From Candidatus Nomurabacteria bacterium (GTDB taxonomy: Bacteria > Patescibacteriota > Minisyncoccia > Phycocordibacterales > UBA1006): a stretch of DNA of 30,215 bases. Positions 21,928 through 29,905 of the stretch are shown here, in pieces (within the stretch, counting starts at the first letter, position 1; each line of letters begins with the position of its first letter). The position numbers were made by a program, and so were the translations under genes. The stretch is taken from the NCBI GenBank assembly GCA_029882015.1, contig JAOULM010000002.1:1-30215 (forward strand). The letters are read 5' to 3'. The notes under the pieces are model-generated. The model was given only the letters and a program-made list of their open reading frames with translations, was not told where the DNA came from and searched no databases.

Positions 21928-22563
21928 TTACACTTCGGATACAACACGTATGTCTCCTGGATTGTATGTTGAATACAATAACTCGACTAATCCCTCGGTA
22001 TCCAGTTGTTCTGTTCGAACACCTATTCGCCCTAATCCAGATTGCACAATAGCGATACGTTGTTCTATCTGAGCTCGTTTTCTCTCGAAAGATGTGTCTT
22101 GTTCTGATTTTGTTTTTTTGCCTCCAAAAATCCCTTTTATTCCTCCCCCGCCTTTTGAAACAGCCAGGCTTTCTCCATCATATGGAATTACAACATAGAA
22201 TTTTTTATCCATAACGTTTACCTGTTCCATAAAATTACGTATGAACTCTATATATTCTCGGGTTTGAATCTGCAACAGTTCTTCTTTTTGGACTTGGGAA
22301 CGCTCTTCGAGGCTGAGTAGATAAGCTCGCATGTCTAATTTACGAGACTGCACAACCATCTGTATCGAAAAATCTAGCGAGTTCAAAAAATTCTGATATT
22401 GCAAAATGGTTGCCTGTTGCTCATCAGCAGATTTCAGTGACAAGTTAATGGCTGACGCCAACAAAACGGCACGGATACCGCCTTGTTTTAATATCAAAAA
22501 ACGGTCACGTACTGACGAGACGTCTACAAAATCCTGACTTGCTTGTGTATTTTTTGGTGCCAT
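21928..22563 (-). CDS. Stand-alone VirB4/TraC N-terminal domain protein
   Basis: A 211-residue soluble protein. RDRFLILKQGGIRAVLLASA, then the DEQQATILQYQNFLNSLDFS region, then QMVVQSRKLDMRAYL and KKFYVVIPYD match the N-terminal domain of VirB4/TraC proteins, here as a separate gene. A Gly/Lys stretch (GGGGIKGIFGGKKTK, about 137-151) and a short coiled end follow. It probably joins the VirB4 ATPase and PrgI at the membrane. The start at 22563 is supported by AGGAGA 9 nt upstream, the clearest ribosome binding site in the window, and lies 5 nt after the PrgI stop. Confidence 0.8.
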   Translation of the reverse strand: MAPKNTQASQDFVDVSSVRDRFLILKQGGIRAVLLASAINLSLKSADEQQATILQYQNFLNSLDFSIQMVVQSRKLDMRAYLLSLEERSQVQKEELLQIQTREYIEFIRNFMEQVNVMDKKFYVVIPYDGESLAVSKGGGGIKGIFGGKKTKSEQDTSFERKRAQIEQRIAIVQSGLGRIGVRTEQLDTEGLVELLYSTYNPGDIRVVSEV

Positions 22564-22568
22564 ATAAT

Positions 22569-22985
22569 TTATTCTCCTGGTGTTCGACTGCGGTCCAGAG
22601 CGTCTAAACTCCAAGCCAGGTCACGAATAGTTGCTCTGTCAACTGTTTGTTCTATTTGTGTTTCTGTTTTTTTAGCAACAACACTGACGGGTGTTTTTCC
22701 TGTCCCAGAAGCCTTGTGCCACACAAACATTTTTGGGGAAATAAAATATTTTATACCAGCCTGAAGAGCAAAAATAAATGACCTGTTATTAACTTTGTAA
22801 AATGCCAGAGCCAACGAGAAACCGCCAATAACAATCATCAGCGGTAGCGCAATAACTATTGGTAAAAATTTATACAATACAAAAACAATACCTCCACCTC
22901 CTAGTAAATAGATAAATTGCACCAACGTCAAAGGTCCAAAAAGTTTGTCCTCGATATCAATAAACTGTGGAACTTGAAATTGCAT
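22569..22985 (-). CDS. PrgI family membrane protein
   Basis: A 138-residue protein of the PrgI/VirB3-like family of type IV secretion. It starts MQFQVPQFIDIEDKLFGPLT, typical of PrgI, then has two close membrane helices (about 20-65: FIYLLGGGGIVFVLYKF and IVIALPLMIVIGGFSLALAF), followed by a loop with FYKVNNRSF and a cytoplasmic tail. It normally sits directly before the VirB4 gene, as here. A TATACT box ends 6 nt before the ATG, so its transcript is leaderless. Confidence 0.88.
   Translation of the reverse strand: MQFQVPQFIDIEDKLFGPLTLVQFIYLLGGGGIVFVLYKFLPIVIALPLMIVIGGFSLALAFYKVNNRSFIFALQAGIKYFISPKMFVWHKASGTGKTPVSVVAKKTETQIEQTVDRATIRDLAWSLDALDRSRTPGE
22573..22578 (-). promoter_or_regulatory. 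Ribosome binding site AGGAGA
   Basis: Lies within the last codons of the PrgI gene, 9 nt before the ATG at 22563. It decides that start and stands out because other starts lack such a site. Confidence 0.7.
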
Positions 22986-22991
22986 GACTAT

Positions 22992-22997
22992 AGTATA
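22992..22997 (-). promoter_or_regulatory. -10 box TATACT of the prgI transcript
   Basis: TATACT ending exactly 6 nt before the ATG at 22985, in the 27-nt gap after the previous stop. Confidence 0.6.
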
Positions 22998-23012
22998 CCA
23001 AAACTTTTCATA

Positions 23013-23684
23013 CTATGAATATAACATATCCTCAGGTGACAATTGTTCGTGGTATGGGTCGTGTCCTGTGTATTCGCTAAAAGATGGTTTTGCGGCTGGG
23101 GATGTTGAATCATACGATACGTTTGGTGTTGGAACGGTTATGCTTTTGCGCTTTGAGACACGTGCCTGCGACAAATTCCTGACAACGGGATTAGAGTACG
23201 GTGGGGTTGGGACTTTGTTTGCTACATTTTCTATTCCCTGCTCGTTGCTGTCATTCGTTATATTAATCCCCATTCCAGATAGTTCTGTGTTTGTTGATTG
23301 TTCTATTGTTTGTTCTTCTCTTTCTTTGGAGTCATAAGATTCTAGAAATTCCTCGCCGCGTTTTTCGAATCTATCTTGTAATTTTCCACGTATAACTTGA
23401 AAAATCTGTTGATCAACATCGGAAACAATAGTATCTTCCAGATGTGTATCCAATGACAATCGGTCGTGAACACGATTGGAAAAATCTTGTGCTGGCGACA
23501 AATCAACCAACACAAACATTACTTCGTTATAAATAACCCCTTGATCATCAACATGCAAGTGATATTTTTCGCCTATTTCTGCAACAATCGTAGGTACATC
23601 TGTTTCTGTGATTACCTGCGACAAATCACGAGACAGTCCGTCAAAGGCGTCAGATATATCAGTTGGTGAAAAAGTTTTTATCAT
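23013..23684 (-). CDS. Soluble unknown of the secretion block
   Basis: A 223-residue acidic protein without signal peptide or membrane helix. The first ~115 residues look folded (TIVAEIGEKYHLHVDDQG, DVDQQIFQVIRGKLQDRFEK). The remainder is Ser/Pro/Thr-rich and probably disordered, with Tyr-containing motifs (PPYSNPVV, SYDSTSPAAKPSFSEYTGHD). No family is recognised. Its place between the VirB6-like protein and PrgI suggests a cytoplasmic adaptor or regulator of the machine. No 6-nt-spaced -10 box is found; a TATGAT is only 3 nt from the ATG. Confidence 0.65.
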   Translation of the reverse strand: MIKTFSPTDISDAFDGLSRDLSQVITETDVPTIVAEIGEKYHLHVDDQGVIYNEVMFVLVDLSPAQDFSNRVHDRLSLDTHLEDTIVSDVDQQIFQVIRGKLQDRFEKRGEEFLESYDSKEREEQTIEQSTNTELSGMGINITNDSNEQGIENVANKVPTPPYSNPVVRNLSQARVSKRKSITVPTPNVSYDSTSPAAKPSFSEYTGHDPYHEQLSPEDMLYS

Positions 23685-23722
23685 AAATCATAATTTGGTT
23701 AGTCTATTAATCAACAAGTTTT

Positions 23723-26161
23723 TTAGTTTACTATTGGGTTTGGTGCTGCTGGGGGTGGTGTTGGTATTGGGTTTGGTGTGTTGGCTTTTTTAACACTATC
23801 GCCAAGTTGTGCTTTTTCTTTCAAAGTTTTTCCAAGTTTTTCCATAACATCTCCGGCACGTTTGAATTCATCCAGCAAGTCATCTCTATCGTCTTTTTTA
23901 GATCTTATTTCAGATACTAATTTTGTGAACTGTTTTTCTAATTGTGCATCGTTTGGATTTGCTCTGAATTTAACATCCAGAACATCTCTTTGGTTTTCTG
24001 CACTACGAATATCTTGCAAAAGTGTTAGTTGTTTTTTCTGTAATTGCATTTTTCGACGCTCAACAAATTTTTCTTGTTGTTGTTGACTCATTGATTGTAC
24101 ATCTCCAGCCGAACCAGCCAGACCAGCCCCCTTGTGTCCATCATCAACCAATTTCTGCAATAATTTCGTATGATCTGCAAGACGTTTCTCGATAATTTCT
24201 GACTGCCGAACATCTGATTTTTTAGTTTTACCAATTTTTCGAATGTTCTCGGCTGCGATTTTACCAGCGTCACGTTCCATAGATGTTATTGTCACCACAC
24301 CAACCATTGCGCCAGCAACACCTTCAGCAACTTGTTTGGCTCCATGTTTTACTGTTCCCCCCAATGTATCAGTACCCTTCTCGACGGATTCTGCATATTT
24401 TTCTCGGGTTTGAGTATTGTATTCTTTTTCTGTTGTTGGAGGTTTTGCTGTTTTTGCACCTGGGAATTCATCAAACACAATCTGTCCATTAACCCCCTTC
24501 ATTGCGAATTTACCTCCCTTGGCATATTCCTCATCAAAGTGTTTTTTATCTAGCTCGGTTCCCTTTGAGCGTGATATGATTTGCGCATCTGAAAGATCGC
24601 TTTCATATTGCTTGTTCCATGGTTTGTTAAGCTTTCTTAGTTTCTCTGCTTTTTCTGCGCCTGTTCCTTTTAGCTCTAGCTCTTTTGCGAATGCTTCTTT
24701 TTTCTTGCTGATTTCTGAAACCTGAGATGTGTATCCGCCACGTTGTGCCCCACCTGTAATTTCTGCAACGTCACGATTGACTAGTTTGCCACCTAATTTT
24801 GTTCTGGCTAATGCGCGTGCATCAAAGCTGGCCGACGCAGTGCTTTTTGCAAACGCCAATTGTCGTTTCGCCATGAACCCACCAAGGCCTCCCTTGGCGG
24901 CGCGTTGTTGCAACGCCGTGCTCGATGCAGTACGTGCAGCGGCGCGTCCAACGGTACCGCGCAACGCTGCACCACCAGCAACACCAGTCGCCAACAACGC
25001 ACCACCAGCTACGACCTTGCCGACCGCGGCTGCACCCTTGCTGACCATTTCGCCGACTTCTCCTGCCATGTTTTTTGAAACTTTGATTGCGATTTTTAAT
25101 AAAATAATAACAAACAAGAATGGGAAAATAGTTTCAAAAATAGACGCAATCCAACCAGCCGAATCAGCTTGATTTGTTGCGGTGCTAAGCTTTTCAAGAT
25201 TACTAATAACCCCACTGTTTACAGAATCCATCAACAAATAAATAACGTACAGGAAAAATACAAAAACAACCGACAAAAAAACAAAGTTTGCCATTTTGCG
25301 CCACCAATCATTCCACCCAATATATTTTGTCTCTCTAAATTTTGGAATAATCAATGTAACGAACGCCAGTGGTGACACCGCCAGCAATAACATAATTCCA
25401 ACTGTTCTAGCAATCATTAATAATGAAACCACCAAAAATGAATAGGCTAAAAATCCAACGACTACTGCCCCCATCAAGAAAAAGAAAAATAGTCGTGTTG
25501 CCGCACCAGTATCATCCTCAGGTGTTACCGCTCCGACAGAAGCTGCCCCGGCAAGAAGTTTCTGTGGATTAAACTTGCTGACCAATTCTGATGACAGGGC
25601 TATTTGCTCTTGTCCCTCTATGGCAAATATTGCATTGGTATCTACAGGTGCTGATCTGGTGTAGATAACGTTTGTTGCGGTGTTCCCAACATCCACCAGA
25701 ACTCGACCAATGAAAAAACTAAAGTTAATAAATATCGCAGCTATTATCAATGTAATAATCATTGATTTAGATCTCTGGTCGCCTGTTCCCAGAACCAGAT
25801 TAAATGCAATCCACAACAGAACAAATATAAACCCAAAATTAGCCAAGTCACGCAGGATTACCCAAATGTCCTTTATAAAATCATAATTATAATTACTATT
25901 ATCTAATGTTGTTGCAACAGAAACATCAAACACAGTTGCAAACCCAGACGCTAGCCATGTGGTAGCTATGGCCAATCCCTGTGTTACATTTGCCAGACAA
26001 CCCATTGCTGACATATTTGTACCATTGAAACATTCGATATCAACAGTTTGTATATCTTCCTGAGCGAATGCTTTTGACACAGGCATTGCAAAACCAACCA
26101 GAACCATCATTAACAACATGACGGTGTATATCTTTACTGATTGTTTTTGTGCAAAAATCAT
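23723..26161 (-). CDS. VirB6/TrbL-like polytopic membrane protein
   Basis: An 812-residue inner-membrane channel candidate. Signal peptide (to AFAQ, about 34), then membrane segments near 61-80, 98-125, 133-156, 224-272 (two), 291-312 and 337-360, as in VirB6/TrbL proteins. An Ala/Gly-rich stretch (about 370-420) leads to a large soluble C-terminal region of some 390 residues. That region contains a charged coiled coil (around 690-790, QQQQEKFVERRKMQLQKKQ) and a proline tail (NPIPTPPPAAPNP). Starts 3 nt after the stop of the preceding gene. Role in substrate passage is by family analogy. Confidence 0.8.
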   Translation of the reverse strand: MIFAQKQSVKIYTVMLLMMVLVGFAMPVSKAFAQEDIQTVDIECFNGTNMSAMGCLANVTQGLAIATTWLASGFATVFDVSVATTLDNSNYNYDFIKDIWVILRDLANFGFIFVLLWIAFNLVLGTGDQRSKSMIITLIIAAIFINFSFFIGRVLVDVGNTATNVIYTRSAPVDTNAIFAIEGQEQIALSSELVSKFNPQKLLAGAASVGAVTPEDDTGAATRLFFFFLMGAVVVGFLAYSFLVVSLLMIARTVGIMLLLAVSPLAFVTLIIPKFRETKYIGWNDWWRKMANFVFLSVVFVFFLYVIYLLMDSVNSGVISNLEKLSTATNQADSAGWIASIFETIFPFLFVIILLKIAIKVSKNMAGEVGEMVSKGAAAVGKVVAGGALLATGVAGGAALRGTVGRAAARTASSTALQQRAAKGGLGGFMAKRQLAFAKSTASASFDARALARTKLGGKLVNRDVAEITGGAQRGGYTSQVSEISKKKEAFAKELELKGTGAEKAEKLRKLNKPWNKQYESDLSDAQIISRSKGTELDKKHFDEEYAKGGKFAMKGVNGQIVFDEFPGAKTAKPPTTEKEYNTQTREKYAESVEKGTDTLGGTVKHGAKQVAEGVAGAMVGVVTITSMERDAGKIAAENIRKIGKTKKSDVRQSEIIEKRLADHTKLLQKLVDDGHKGAGLAGSAGDVQSMSQQQQEKFVERRKMQLQKKQLTLLQDIRSAENQRDVLDVKFRANPNDAQLEKQFTKLVSEIRSKKDDRDDLLDEFKRAGDVMEKLGKTLKEKAQLGDSVKKANTPNPIPTPPPAAPNPIVN

Positions 26162-26164
26162 AAA

Positions 26165-28570
26165 CTAAAATCCAGTAACATGGTATTCCTCGAAATATCT
26201 GTTAATAAAATATTCTTCGTCTTCTTCGACATAGTAAACCTTTTCAAGGGGTGCAAGCCAATTTAATACCGCCCCAAAAGATTGAACTCCATACAATGTC
26301 GCAATAGGATCAGCATGTACAAGCCCAGCATCGATTTTGTAAATAGCCCATGGGTTTGTCACAAGGTTTAATTCGTGCAATGTTGATGGTATGTTTATAT
26401 TTGCTGGGGCGTATGGATTTTCAAGCGTTTGTGCCTGCAGGAAAGATGTCATATTGCTCATTTCTGCCTGTGCAGACACAGTAGCGTCAACTATCTCGAC
26501 ATCACGCATGTCTATTAAATCCAACAAATCATCCTCGGATGAACGAATTATGTCCTCGACAGGCAAAGACTGTAACAATCGAAGCAATGACCTTTCCAGA
26601 TATTCCTGAGGGTTTTGTGACTGCGCTATGTAATCTGATTTTATCTGTTCTAGTCTGCGCAAATTTGATTTTTGCGTTGCAATTTCAGAATGATATTCAC
26701 TTAATAAATCAATGTATCTAGGTCCTTTGTTTATTAATGCACGAGCGGAATATGCCGAATCGAGATTATTAAATTGTATGTCAAATTTTATGCGTTGAAT
26801 ATCATTCATTGTTCTTTCGCGCAGCTTGTTTGCAGAGGCTAGTTTTGCAGCTTCACGTTTTGCTATTTGACCCTGAGTAATACCGCTGAAAAAACCTAAT
26901 GGATCTAGAATCTTGGTTACAACCCTTCCAAATTTTTCAGTAGAGGTTTCTTCGTATATGGCTTGGATAGAATTGTCCATTTTCCCGCGAACGCGTGTTT
27001 CCCAACCATAATTAGGCTCGGGTAGTAAATTATCTAAAACTCTTAATTCTGGAATAATTTCACTTGAAATGATATCAGCTGATTGTTCTAGGTTATATGT
27101 ATAAGCTCTAACAATATCCTGTAGTGTTATAAATGATGGTCGCTCTATTTCGGTATTTGGAACCCACGATTCAATACCATTCTGGTCAACAATCATCATC
27201 TGACTTTCACCATAAAGATCAACAAATGGGGATGTCTGAACAACGGTCGATATTGTTCCATCTGGATTTTGTATAAATGTCAGCTGTGTGCTGGGGCTTG
27301 ATGGTGGTAATGGGTCATTGGGCATTAATTCATATTCAATTACTTCTGGTGCAAAACCTGTAATCAACAACTGTTCCATGTTTACATCTCCTTGGATATT
27401 ATCATAGTACCAATCTTCGTTTCCACCAACTGAATCCAATGTATTCGCAGAGAACAAGCTCTGTGTGTCATCTGTTGATCCCCCGTCCAATGCTCCAGAC
27501 AATGAGCTAAGTCCTTTTTGGACAAGGTTATTCAACAGTGCGTCAAAAACAGCTCCGAGAGATTCGTTTATGTCATCTGCTAATTCTAGTTGACGTTCCC
27601 CTGAGCCCAAAGCTCCAGTTAATTTAGAAGCAACTGCTGTTCCGGGGGTTGTAGTCTCGTAGCGAACACACTGCTCTATAGATTCTTCTGCTGGTATCTC
27701 GATAATCAGCCCATCTTCATCAAAAACAGGCTCGCCGACCTCGGTTATGACTTCTTTTGTTTCTACACATTTTCGAACATTCAAAAAACCACCACTTTGT
27801 TGTAGCTCTTGACGTATTTGTGTTCCAATTGGTATGCGTAGATTTTGTGTTCTAACGCCTAGCTCTCGGCTGGAAGCAATATACAATCCTGTTGGGGTGT
27901 TTGCAGGTGATGAATACAGCGCCAACAATGCCCCCCACCCACCATCACTAAAATTTGCTTGAAATCGCTGAGGGGTAGTGCCTAGGCCGTCTAATATATC
28001 TGCATAAGAATAATTTGCCTGATGCTGAAAATAGTTTTGTGTTGACCTAATCAATGATTGAGCAACGGCGGGTCCAAACGGCGACTCACCACCAATAATG
28101 TCATTTATAACCCCTGTTGTTTGTATCTGAAATAGATTCTCGTAAAATAAATTTGGGTCGCGCAAATAAAGAGGGCTACCCTCGAAGCCTGTATTTATCC
28201 AGTCTACTATTCCTTTGGTAACCTGCTCTAAAGCCGTCTTTGCTATGGCATAAGCAATACCATCCTCACAACGTTCTTTTTGGTTTGCCGAACTTAATTT
28301 GTCACGAGAACCACTGTCCCCAACAGGCACCTCATTTCCACCGCCTTCATCAGACCCGCTCAATTTGGACATAACTGCTTTTATACCTTTTCCAACCACG
28401 TCAGTACAAGATAGGGCTACACCGCCAACTGCGCCAGCAGCAGTAGTAAAATCTAACTGTGCATGCGTAGTTTTTGGAAGTGCAATAAAAAATAATGGCG
28501 CAACAACAAACCACACAACAAACGAAACAAATATTATTCGTCTAATTTTATTAAACAATGCGCTCATCAT
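26165..28570 (-). CDS. Large exported protein of the secretion block
   Basis: An 801-residue protein with an N-terminal membrane helix/signal (12-36, ending THAQ). The exported part begins with AAGAVGGVALSCTDVVGKGI and has a WINTGFEGSPLYLRDPNLFYENLF stretch seen in parts below 20 residues only as a pattern I associate with CPR secretion loci. Later come a disordered acidic middle (about 350-480) and a helical C-terminal third (about 565-720). I cannot name a domain. A TATAAT box 6 nt before the ATG (second ATG at 28567) lies inside the end of the upstream gene. It is probably a structural part of the envelope complex. Confidence 0.7.
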   Translation of the reverse strand: MMSALFNKIRRIIFVSFVVWFVVAPLFFIALPKTTHAQLDFTTAAGAVGGVALSCTDVVGKGIKAVMSKLSGSDEGGGNEVPVGDSGSRDKLSSANQKERCEDGIAYAIAKTALEQVTKGIVDWINTGFEGSPLYLRDPNLFYENLFQIQTTGVINDIIGGESPFGPAVAQSLIRSTQNYFQHQANYSYADILDGLGTTPQRFQANFSDGGWGALLALYSSPANTPTGLYIASSRELGVRTQNLRIPIGTQIRQELQQSGGFLNVRKCVETKEVITEVGEPVFDEDGLIIEIPAEESIEQCVRYETTTPGTAVASKLTGALGSGERQLELADDINESLGAVFDALLNNLVQKGLSSLSGALDGGSTDDTQSLFSANTLDSVGGNEDWYYDNIQGDVNMEQLLITGFAPEVIEYELMPNDPLPPSSPSTQLTFIQNPDGTISTVVQTSPFVDLYGESQMMIVDQNGIESWVPNTEIERPSFITLQDIVRAYTYNLEQSADIISSEIIPELRVLDNLLPEPNYGWETRVRGKMDNSIQAIYEETSTEKFGRVVTKILDPLGFFSGITQGQIAKREAAKLASANKLRERTMNDIQRIKFDIQFNNLDSAYSARALINKGPRYIDLLSEYHSEIATQKSNLRRLEQIKSDYIAQSQNPQEYLERSLLRLLQSLPVEDIIRSSEDDLLDLIDMRDVEIVDATVSAQAEMSNMTSFLQAQTLENPYAPANINIPSTLHELNLVTNPWAIYKIDAGLVHADPIATLYGVQSFGAVLNWLAPLEKVYYVEEDEEYFINRYFEEYHVTGF

Positions 28571-28572
28571 GT

Positions 28573-29463
28573 CTAAATTATACCACTGGCAACAAAATAG
28601 TTTTCCAATGTTTCCACTGCTTGTAAAATACGATCTTCTCCTGATAATACATACCTAACCCCACCCAGAGCGCGCAATGAGTCATCCTGAATTTTTGAAA
28701 TATTTTCTATTCCATGTGCAAATTCATAGTTGCTCAATACAAGCTCAAAATGAGGTTCGACAAATCGATTTGGTACTTGCATCCCGAGTAAATCTTTTGC
28801 TATCGATTGTATATCAGTACTGATTTTTTCAAGAGTAACAACGGCACTATTGTCACCGTTAACAGCGTCTTCTATGTATTTAAAAACCTGGTCTGCCTCT
28901 TTTGGGTATTTACCCAGTATTTTGTTAAGTTTTTTTATGTATGAATCAAAAGAATCCGGAGAATTTTTTACCATACTTATTTCTTCTTTTGATGGGAAAG
29001 TTGGCGGAGCCAAAACAACGTTCTGGATTTCATAGGCAAGCTTTGCTTTTTGTGTTGTGCTGATATAATCTTGGTTTTGAAGGGCTCCAAGTGTTGCGAT
29101 GATTGTCTGAGCAACCCCGTTTGTTACCGTTGTTGCCGTTGTATTATTCAAATTAGCCCCGTTATCTGTCGCAGCGGCACGTAACTCTTCTATTTCTTTT
29201 TTATCAGAAATTCCATCACCATCAGTATCAACAACCGTCGGGTCAGTCCCCCACAGGCTTTCTTGCCAATCGGGCACACCATCGCCGTCTGTGTCGCTAT
29301 CAAATCCATTATCTGTTGCCAAAGAAACACGTTCGCCGTCTGGATTTTTTGTTGTTCCTATTTTTTTTCTATTCCACGGAGCAACAACCAAAAGAACAAC
29401 CAAAGGTATAACAATTATTGCAAATAATAATGCGTGGCGTATTTCTATTGGTATTTTTTTCAT
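28573..29463 (-). CDS. Membrane-anchored protein with thrombospondin-3 calcium repeats
   Basis: A 296-residue protein: membrane helix (about 11-29), then an external part opening with two thrombospondin-type-3 repeats, DSDTDGDGVPDWQESLWGTD and DTDGDGISDKKE (about 55-90), whose Asp clusters bind calcium. The remaining ~200 residues are mainly helical and unrecognised (LGALQNQDYISTTQKAKLAY, VPNRFVEPHFELVLSNYEFA). Such proteins often accompany CPR pilus or secretion genes. The stop is 2 nt from the next start, and its own start is 10 nt after the stop of the small gene upstream. Confidence 0.75.
   Translation of the reverse strand: MKKIPIEIRHALLFAIIVIPLVVLLVVAPWNRKKIGTTKNPDGERVSLATDNGFDSDTDGDGVPDWQESLWGTDPTVVDTDGDGISDKKEIEELRAAATDNGANLNNTTATTVTNGVAQTIIATLGALQNQDYISTTQKAKLAYEIQNVVLAPPTFPSKEEISMVKNSPDSFDSYIKKLNKILGKYPKEADQVFKYIEDAVNGDNSAVVTLEKISTDIQSIAKDLLGMQVPNRFVEPHFELVLSNYEFAHGIENISKIQDDSLRALGGVRYVLSGEDRILQAVETLENYFVASGII
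28577..28582 (-). promoter_or_regulatory. -10 box TATAAT, leaderless start
   Basis: Consensus TATAAT ending exactly 6 nt before the ATG at 28570; it overlaps the last codons of the gene at 28573-29463. Confidence 0.6.
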
Positions 29464-29473
29464 AAATTAAAAC

Positions 29474-29875
29474 CTAGAATCCAAAACCTCCAAAACTACC
29501 TGATGATGTTCCATATCGTGAATAAGGAGTAACGGTTTGTTGTATTCGGTATGGACCAGCTTGTATATAACACGATGAACTATCACTGTTTGATGCCCCC
29601 AAAAACCCCAGAACCCACGCAATAGGGCTAACTGTTCCAACCCAGGAACGTGCTGATACAGGAACAACGTAACGACCTCCGCCGCTATTTTTTCCTACGT
29701 TTCTTTGTGTGACAACCCCTGTTCCTGTACAAATAATAGGGGGCAAGGTCGTCGTTATTATCTGTGCACCAAATGGTGTTTCTCCTGCTTGTGCCCACGC
29801 CATTATTGGGACAGTCAAAGTTATAGCTAAAAATAGTATTATCATTGCCTTGTATATATTGTAGATATATATCAT
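29474..29875 (-). CDS. Small secreted protein, first gene of the secretion block
   Basis: About 133 residues from the ATG at 29875 (MIYIYNIYKAMIILFLAI...); a start at 29845 (MIILFLAITLTVPIMAWA) is also possible, preceded by AAGG. The signal peptide ends near MAWAQA. The mature part is short, with a Cys pair (IICTGTGV, SSCYIQAGPYR) and a Gly/Ser/Tyr tail (YSRYGTSSGSFGGFGF). A hydrophobic segment (GTVSPIAWVLGFLGAS) lies in the middle. It could be a minor pilin-like or surface subunit; no family is recognised. The TATAAT box 7 nt before 29875 favours that start. Confidence 0.6.
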   Translation of the reverse strand: MIYIYNIYKAMIILFLAITLTVPIMAWAQAGETPFGAQIITTTLPPIICTGTGVVTQRNVGKNSGGGRYVVPVSARSWVGTVSPIAWVLGFLGASNSDSSSCYIQAGPYRIQQTVTPYSRYGTSSGSFGGFGF

Positions 29876-29882
29876 ATACAAT

Positions 29883-29888
29883 ATTATA
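29883..29888 (-). promoter_or_regulatory. -10 box TATAAT of the secretion block
   Basis: TATAAT ending 7 nt before the ATG at 29875, in the gap after rsmA. Most upstream promoter seen for the block. Confidence 0.55.
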
Positions 29889-29905
29889 CACTAAAAACTA
29901 TCATA

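Noticed and set aside
24417..25172. Plus-strand ORFs of about 100-150 residues rich in Ala, Ser and Phe
   Set aside because: They are mirror frames of the VirB6-like gene's Ala-rich coding region.
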